Of a DNA stretch of 11,296 nt, positions 6,768 through 11,296 are shown one piece after another. The notes under the pieces are model-generated. The model was not told the origin of the DNA, ran no database searches, and saw only the letters and a list, made by a program, of their open reading frames with translations. The DNA is from JAVBRU01 sp031547595 (lineage in GTDB: Bacteria; Bacillota; Clostridia; Christensenellales; Aristaeellaceae). Each line of letters starts with the position of its first letter. Position 1 is the stretch's first letter. A program made the translations under genes and the position numbers. The DNA is taken from positions 1 to 11,296 of the forward strand of contig JAVBRU010000103.1 in NCBI GenBank assembly GCA_031547595.1, in the 5' to 3' direction.

Positions 6768-6796
6768 ATTATACAATATTTTGTGGATAAAGTACA
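6768..6796 (-). promoter_or_regulatory. Sigma-A type promoter of the M42-alaS operon
   Basis: On the - strand a perfect -10 TATAAT (6773-6768) is preceded at 17 bases by TGTACT (6796-6791), a weak match to the -35 TTGACA (3 of 6). The predicted start of transcription is near 6760, giving a leader of about 26 bases with no room for a T-box or riboswitch. The spacer contains TTATCCACA (6790-6782), identical to the DnaA-box consensus. It lies between the terminator of the GH43 gene and the first M42 gene, as expected. Confidence 0.65.
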
Positions 6797-6810
6797 GCGC
6801 AAAAATTAAT

Positions 6811-6847
6811 AGAAAAGCCGCGTGACCAATGGCCAAACGGCTTTTCT
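6811..6847 (-). terminator. Intrinsic terminator of the glycosidase operon
   Basis: Ten-base perfect inverted repeat AGAAAAGCCG (6811-6820) and CGGCTTTTCT (6838-6847) with a 17-base loop. Read on the - strand, the second arm runs into CTTTTCTATTAATTTTTG, a T-rich tail. It starts 13 bases past the GH43 stop and separates the glycosidase operon from the peptidase-alaS operon. Together with the promoter it accounts for the whole 125-bp gap at 6735-6859. Confidence 0.85.
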
Positions 6848-6859
6848 TTATGGGATTTA

Positions 6860-8944
6860 TCAGGTGCAAACATCAAAAGATACGAACCCTACGCCCTCGC
6901 CCCGGCATTCCATGCCCGCTTTGCCATAGAGGTAAGCATCCGGGTCGGCATAGTGCAAAAGGAGGATATCGCCTTGATAAACGGCGATGTGATTGCCGCT
7001 CGCCTCGCACCGGAGCTGCAGGCGCATATCCTTGGGCGCGATGCGCGCGGTGCACAGCACCTGCTCGTCATAGTCGTTCTTTGCAAGCTCCACCCGGTCC
7101 GGCAAAACGCGCACGCGGTAGCCCTGGCGCGCGTCCTCCACCTGGGCGTGGAACCAGCTCTCGCCGCGCACGCGCAGGAAGATAGACGCCTGGCCGTTTG
7201 CAGACTGCGGATCGAGGTGCAGCACGGCGTGCACGGCATAATCCTGCCAGCCCACAGCACCGACATAGCCCTGCCCATGATTTTCTGCGCAGGTGAAGCC
7301 GCTGTATTTGTGCAGCAGGCTCTTTTCAAACTTATGGCCGATGATCCTCAGCGGTGCATCCGGCACAAGCTGCCCCTCCGCCACCACGGCGCAGGGCTGC
7401 ACGGGCGTTGCAAATACCAGCTGGATACGATCCAGCAGCATATCCTGAGGCGCGATGACCGTAAAGGTGCCCGCGCCCGCCTGCAGGGCAAAGCTGCCCG
7501 CCGCTTGCCAGGTGAGAACACCATCGTTCATCACGCGAAGCGCCAGATGATACAGGCCGTCATCCCGCGCGTTGACGGGGAAGGTGAGGGTGTCGCCAGG
7601 CTTCAGGCACACGCCCCGGCAGCCCGCCTCGGTATCCGCTGCGGGATAGCGCGCGGCATCGGGGCTGTGGATGGCATCCAGCATGCCGGGCACATTTTGA
7701 TGTGCCTGCGTATCGCCGCTGCCGCCCGCCACATCGGACAACGCCACGAAGCCAAGGCTTCCCAAACCAGCCACAGACAGCTGCCGCACAGGCAAGCGCT
7801 CCGCTTCGCGCTTTACAAGCTGCATGCCATTGACCCACACGCGCAGCGTGCCCTGCATGTCCTGCGACAAGCGCACGCACAACAGGCGCGACCAATCGAT
7901 GTTTGGCGGGCACGCACCGCCGCTGCCGTTCAGCATCCAGCCGCCTGCGTTCAGGGCAAATGTATGCCCCGCAAAGGCAAATGTGGCAGCGCCGTGAAGG
8001 ATGCCGTTCCATTCCACGGTGAACACCTCTGGCGCATCCACAGGCAAGGTATACAGCGCATCCTTTTGCAGCAGTCCCTCGCCACCGCGGCAGGTAAACA
8101 GCGGCGCGCGCGGGGCAGCCTGCTCCCAATACGAGGCGTTGACATACATGCGGTCGCCATTGAAGAACAGGCGGTCAAGGTTCAAGCGCCGCCCCAGCGG
8201 GTGCCCCTTGGCATTGAACTCGTTATTATGGTACACAATGTACAGGCTGTCCATATCCGGGGCCAGGCAGGTGCTGCTGTGGCCGAGGGCATAGAAGGGG
8301 TCCTCGGTCTCCAGCAGCAGCGTCCTGTGGCGAAGCTGATGCCAGCCCGCCTTCGGGTTTTCCCGCGTGACGCAGTAATCCACGCGGTAGCCGCGGCTGA
8401 TCACATGGTTGCCCGTATAGGTGAGGAAATAGCGGTCGTCCCGCTTGACGATCATCGGGCCTTCCGTCCAGTGATCCATGTAGGTGGCGGGCAGCACCTG
8501 CCCGTGCACGTCGATCTGATCGGGCCCTGGCATATCATGAAGCTGGATGCCCGTGTGCCCCGCGCGCAAAAAATAGCTCTTGCCGTCGTCATCCACAAAC
8601 AGGCTGCCGTCAATCAGCAGGCCGATATTTTCGCTGATCACCTCAAAGGGCCCGAGTGCCTCGCGGCTGCGCAGCAGATAATGCCCGCTGCCCACGGGCG
8701 AGGTGACCATATAAAACCAACCGGCGTTATATGAGACTTCCGGCGCGTATGCGCCCGTGATGCGCGCATCCATGCACACCATGCCATAGTAGGCAAAGCT
8801 CGCCATGTCCTCGCTCGTCCAGCATTTGATGCCCTCGCCAAAGCTGGAGCTATACAGGTAATACCGGCCATCGTGGCGCAGGAGGAACGGGTCGCCCAGC
8901 TCCCGGCCATGCCACATTTCATCCAGCACCATCATGTTTTTCAT
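6860..8944 (-). CDS. GH43-type glycoside hydrolase with C-terminal accessory domains
   Basis: Likely an exo-acting arabinofuranosidase, xylosidase or related enzyme on short glycans. Residues 1-275 form the five-bladed propeller: ELGDPFLLRHDGRYYLYSSS (base D18), GAYAPEV (64-70), LIDGSLFVDDDGK (D112, pKa-setting Asp), HWTEGPMIV (acid E161) and LGHSS (H222). All three catalytic carboxylates are present. The rest of the 694 residues is accessory: about 290-410 a concanavalin/LamG-like sheet region, about 430-525 a possible CBM6/35-like module, and about 545-694 a second LamG-like domain (FHAQVEDARQGYRVRVLPDR, then LQLRCEASGNHIAVY). These three assignments rest on general pattern and are less sure than the propeller. 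There is no signal peptide, so it probably acts in the cytoplasm. ATG 8944 follows an AGGAGA site that overlaps the stop of the GH2 gene; an open frame 14 codons longer would start inside that gene. Substrate cannot be read from sequence. Confidence 0.85.
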   Translation of the reverse strand: MKNMMVLDEMWHGRELGDPFLLRHDGRYYLYSSSFGEGIKCWTSEDMASFAYYGMVCMDARITGAYAPEVSYNAGWFYMVTSPVGSGHYLLRSREALGPFEVISENIGLLIDGSLFVDDDGKSYFLRAGHTGIQLHDMPGPDQIDVHGQVLPATYMDHWTEGPMIVKRDDRYFLTYTGNHVISRGYRVDYCVTRENPKAGWHQLRHRTLLLETEDPFYALGHSSTCLAPDMDSLYIVYHNNEFNAKGHPLGRRLNLDRLFFNGDRMYVNASYWEQAAPRAPLFTCRGGEGLLQKDALYTLPVDAPEVFTVEWNGILHGAATFAFAGHTFALNAGGWMLNGSGGACPPNIDWSRLLCVRLSQDMQGTLRVWVNGMQLVKREAERLPVRQLSVAGLGSLGFVALSDVAGGSGDTQAHQNVPGMLDAIHSPDAARYPAADTEAGCRGVCLKPGDTLTFPVNARDDGLYHLALRVMNDGVLTWQAAGSFALQAGAGTFTVIAPQDMLLDRIQLVFATPVQPCAVVAEGQLVPDAPLRIIGHKFEKSLLHKYSGFTCAENHGQGYVGAVGWQDYAVHAVLHLDPQSANGQASIFLRVRGESWFHAQVEDARQGYRVRVLPDRVELAKNDYDEQVLCTARIAPKDMRLQLRCEASGNHIAVYQGDILLLHYADPDAYLYGKAGMECRGEGVGFVSFDVCT

Positions 8945-8950
8945 GTGTGT

Positions 8951-8956
8951 TCTCCT
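8951..8956 (-). promoter_or_regulatory. Ribosome binding site of the GH43 gene, overlapping the GH2 stop
   Basis: AGGAGA on the - strand shares bases with the TAG stop of the GH2 gene (8955-8957) and lies six bases before ATG 8944. This arrangement supports coupled translation of the two glycosidases and decides the GH43 start. Confidence 0.75.
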
Positions 8957-10709
8957 ACCTCGCAAGGTTGATCCTGCGGACTTCATCCATGGAGACCTTC
9001 ATATTGCGGTGCATATCCATCAGGCCGTTGACCTCCTGGAACACATCAGTCAGCTGGGTGTAGCAATAGCCGCAGAAGAATGGCATGCGCTTAAAGCCCA
9101 TCGTGATGTCCTCATAGCGGCTGAGGAAGGCCGCTTCATCGCTGGCCGCGCCGTTATAGCCCCAGTTTTTGTCCGTTTTGTCTTTCTGCATGGCGATGCC
9201 GCCGTATTCGCTGATCAGCATGGGCTTGCCGCTTTGCTGATACCCCTCAGCGATAATAAACCGCCCACCGTTGGGCGCGCCGCTTAGCACGGCGTCGGCG
9301 TTTTTGTAATCGTGGCTCAGCTGCGCGGTGAAGGCCGTGTAATCGTGCACCGTCACAAGGTCGGTCGCGGTCTGCTCCCAGCCGTCATTGCCCGACACCA
9401 AGCGCGTGCCGTCCAGCGCATGCGCGGTGTGATACAGCGCATCGGCCAGCTGCTGCGCCTTTTTGTGGGTCTGGATGAAGCGCACGCCCCAGCTTTCGTT
9501 GACGGGCACCCACACGAGGATGGCGGGGTGGTTGTAGTCGCGCGCAATGGCCTCGCCCATGTCGCGCAGCAGGTTGGTCTTTTGCCGCTGGGTCAGCCAA
9601 TAGGCGCTGGGCAATTCGCCCCACACGATCAGCCCCAGCTGATCCGCCCAGTACAGATAGCGTGGGTCTTCAAACTTCTGATGTTTGCGTGCGCCGTTAA
9701 AGCCCATCTTGAGCGTCAATTCTACATCTTTGCGCAGCGCATCGTCGCTGGGCGCGGTGAGCAGCCCATCCGGCCAATAGCCCTGATCCAGCACCAGGCG
9801 CTGATACAGCGGCACGTTGTTGAGCGTTATTTTCCCATTGTGCATGCCCACCTGGCGCATGCCAAAGTAAGTGCTCACATCGTCCTGCACCGTACCGGCC
9901 ACCAGCGTTTCGATGCGCAGGTCATACAGGTTCGGCGCGCCCGGCCACCACAGCTTGATGCCGTCAATGCCCTCGTCATGCGAAAGGTGCAGCGCGGTTT
10001 CCACGTACCGGTCGGTGATCGTAACCTCCTGCTGTGCCACAAGCTTGCCCTTGAAGGACGCGGTGAGGCGCACACGGCCATTTTCCGGGCGCTCGTTATA
10101 CGTCAGCTCGCACACCACGCGCGCGTTTTCCACATCGGGGGTGAGGCGGATGCCGGTGGGATAAAAGTCCCCCACGCCCTCCAGCCACACGCTTTGCCAG
10201 ATGCCGCTGACAGGGGTGTACCAGCACTCAAAAGGCTCGGGGCGGAAGCTTTGCTTGCCGCGCGGCTGGTCTTTGTCCAGCCGGTCCTCCACGCGCACAG
10301 TCAGGCGGTGCGCAGCGCCAATGCTGATCAGATGCGTGATATCAAACACAAACGGCGTATAGCCGCCCTCGTGGCCGCCCAGGTATTGCCCGTCCAGCCA
10401 CACACCGCACAGATAATCCACCGCGCCAAAGCGGAGCAGCACGCGCCTGCCCGCAAAATCCGCGCCCACCGTGAAGGCGCGGGTGTACCAGATCACATCA
10501 CAGGCGCGCTGGTCGTTGATGCCGGACAGTTCGCTTTGGTAGGCAAAGGGTACCTGAATGGTACGCTCCAAATGATCCTTTGTATACCACTTGTCCTGCA
10601 AGCCTATATTTTCTTCGTCAAAATCAAACGCCCAGGGGCCATTCAAGGTCTGCCACACCGCGCGCGCCTGATCCGGCCGCGGGTGCTCGCTGCGCAAAAT
10701 CGTGTCCAT
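8955..10709 (-). CDS. Glycoside hydrolase family 2 protein (beta-galactosidase/glucuronidase-like)
   Basis: A retaining beta-glycosidase of 584 residues in the usual order: sugar-binding jelly roll (about 15-180, with LNGPWAFDFD, LRFGAVDYLCGVWLDG and GGHEGGYTPFVFDIT), Ig-like domain (about 181-290, ending LWWPGAPNLYDLRIETLV), and TIM barrel (about 290-584). The acid/base is E405 in VPVNESWG and the nucleophile E501 in LISEYGG. The barrel entry motif is NGARKHQKFEDPRYLYWAD (338-356) in place of the RTSHYP of LacZ and GusB, which points to a less studied GH2 subgroup, so naming it LacZ or GusA is not justified. It lacks the C-terminal domains of LacZ and any signal peptide. ATG 10709 lies seven bases after the regulator stop; the SD GAGGAG (10720-10725) is written by the last two Glu codons of that gene. 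Ten bases separate it from the GH43 gene, so the two enzymes are probably made together and act in sequence on one glycan. Confidence 0.9.
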   Translation of the reverse strand: MDTILRSEHPRPDQARAVWQTLNGPWAFDFDEENIGLQDKWYTKDHLERTIQVPFAYQSELSGINDQRACDVIWYTRAFTVGADFAGRRVLLRFGAVDYLCGVWLDGQYLGGHEGGYTPFVFDITHLISIGAAHRLTVRVEDRLDKDQPRGKQSFRPEPFECWYTPVSGIWQSVWLEGVGDFYPTGIRLTPDVENARVVCELTYNERPENGRVRLTASFKGKLVAQQEVTITDRYVETALHLSHDEGIDGIKLWWPGAPNLYDLRIETLVAGTVQDDVSTYFGMRQVGMHNGKITLNNVPLYQRLVLDQGYWPDGLLTAPSDDALRKDVELTLKMGFNGARKHQKFEDPRYLYWADQLGLIVWGELPSAYWLTQRQKTNLLRDMGEAIARDYNHPAILVWVPVNESWGVRFIQTHKKAQQLADALYHTAHALDGTRLVSGNDGWEQTATDLVTVHDYTAFTAQLSHDYKNADAVLSGAPNGGRFIIAEGYQQSGKPMLISEYGGIAMQKDKTDKNWGYNGAASDEAAFLSRYEDITMGFKRMPFFCGYCYTQLTDVFQEVNGLMDMHRNMKVSMDEVRRINLAR

Positions 10710-10716
10710 GTTCCCC

Positions 10717-11296
10717 TCACTCCTCGTCATCCTCATAATCCAGCCGCATAGAAATCCCCTGGCCATAGTCCCCAAAATACTCGCCAAACAGGTTGATGCC
10801 GCCCTGGTTGGGCGATTCCTTTTTGACGCCGATGCGAAGGCTGATATACGGCTTATCCGCCAGCCCCAGCGCGGCCACTTTCACAGCGGACAGCGGCGTT
10901 TCGTCCAGCTGGCAGCCGTTTTTATCCACATACCAGCGCTTCAGCATGCCATACTGGGTGGACGCGTCCGGCCACCAATCGGGGTTGTTCTTGCCCCTGC
11001 GCCCGCCAAAATCGCCCGGGCACGTCCAGGTGCCAAGCTCCACGCCATTGATCCACACGGTGATGTCGCTCGGCCAATCGTTGCGGTAGTTGGGCGCTTC
11101 GGAGCACGCCTCGAAGCTGACCTCCAGCGCCTTGATCCTGCGGCCGGACACCGCGCGGCTGGCAAAGCGGTATTCCACATACCCGCGCCGGAACCACAAA
11201 ATCTGCGCGCTGGTACGCTCGTTATCATAAAAGCTGCTGGTCTCGTCTTCAAAGGCAATGGGATGTTCGCGATTGGCCAGGCCGCACACCGGCTCA
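10717..11296 (-). CDS. C-terminal part of a putative ArsR-like regulator of the glycosidase operon (5' end outside window)
   Basis: The visible 192 residues are one beta-rich domain that runs off the right edge; the GTG at 11289 is internal, since the frame stays open to the edge. Key strings are ERTSAQILWFRRGYVEYRF, SDITVWINGVELGTW, CPGDFGGRRGKNNPDWWP, STQYGMLKRWYV, PYISLRIGVK and GGINLFGEYFGDYGQGI. From memory, this domain occurs at the C-terminus of winged-helix regulators labelled ArsR family in Firmicutes such as Paenibacillus, where it resembles a jelly-roll sugar sensor. The DNA-binding part would be upstream and is not in view, so the role as a regulator is an inference. It lies seven bases before the GH2 gene, consistent with local control of GH2 and GH43 by a glycan ligand. 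Alternative: a stand-alone carbohydrate-binding protein. The acidic tail YEDDEE carries the SD of the next gene. Confidence 0.6.
   Translation of the reverse strand, partial: EPVCGLANREHPIAFEDETSSFYDNERTSAQILWFRRGYVEYRFASRAVSGRRIKALEVSFEACSEAPNYRNDWPSDITVWINGVELGTWTCPGDFGGRRGKNNPDWWPDASTQYGMLKRWYVDKNGCQLDETPLSAVKVAALGLADKPYISLRIGVKKESPNQGGINLFGEYFGDYGQGISMRLDYEDDEE

Noticed and set aside
6735..6869. N-terminal extension of the first M42 peptidase with a hydrophobic segment that looks like a membrane anchor
   Set aside because: The extension is translated from the promoter and terminator region, and a perfect AGGAGG sits six bases before the internal ATG at 6734. M42 enzymes are cytoplasmic and start as this one does from MKTDEF.
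10922..10930. Second DnaA-box identical sequence
   Set aside because: It lies inside coding sequence (WYVDKNG) with no cluster of boxes or AT-rich unwinding region nearby, so no origin is indicated.

Overview
The window looks like a piece of chromosome from an uncultured, GC-rich member of the Bacillota, class Clostridia, probably gut-associated. The evidence is strong AGGAGG-type ribosome binding sites, tight gene packing, chemotaxis genes, cytoplasmic plant-glycan hydrolases, and protein sequences that read like clostridial homologues. This is inferred from the style of the sequence; no marker gene fixes the species.

Layout. Positions 1-1431 (+ strand) carry the 3' part of cheA and a complete cheW, overlapping by ATGA. 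Everything else is on the - strand and converges on cheW. Reading in the direction of transcription: the C-terminal part of a putative ArsR-like regulator (cut by the right edge), a GH2 glycosidase and a GH43-type glycosidase form one tightly spaced operon (11296 to 6860) ending in a hairpin terminator (6811-6847). A new promoter at about 6768-6796 then starts a second operon of three paralogous M42 (TET/FrvX-type) aminopeptidases followed by a compact alanyl-tRNA synthetase (6734 to 1646).

How the genes work together. CheA and CheW belong to the chemoreceptor signalling core. The regulator-GH2-GH43 cluster looks like a small unit for processing imported oligosaccharides, since neither enzyme has a signal peptide. 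The three M42 peptidases probably trim imported or proteasome/protease-derived peptides to amino acids, perhaps as mixed dodecamers. Linkage to alaS puts amino-acid release and tRNA charging on one transcript.

Most interesting item. The 214-bp gap between the convergent cheW and alaS genes holds two copies of a roughly 52-bp double-hairpin element, one at the 3' end of each gene and each in the sense direction of that gene. They flank a shared bidirectional terminator. The copies differ at three base pairs in the stems and every change is compensated on the other side, which argues that the RNA or DNA fold is what is being kept. The second notable item is the alanyl-tRNA synthetase: it lacks the C-Ala domain and the beta-barrel part of the editing module, carries an extra helical segment of about 80 residues, and has the CGGPH form of the editing motif.
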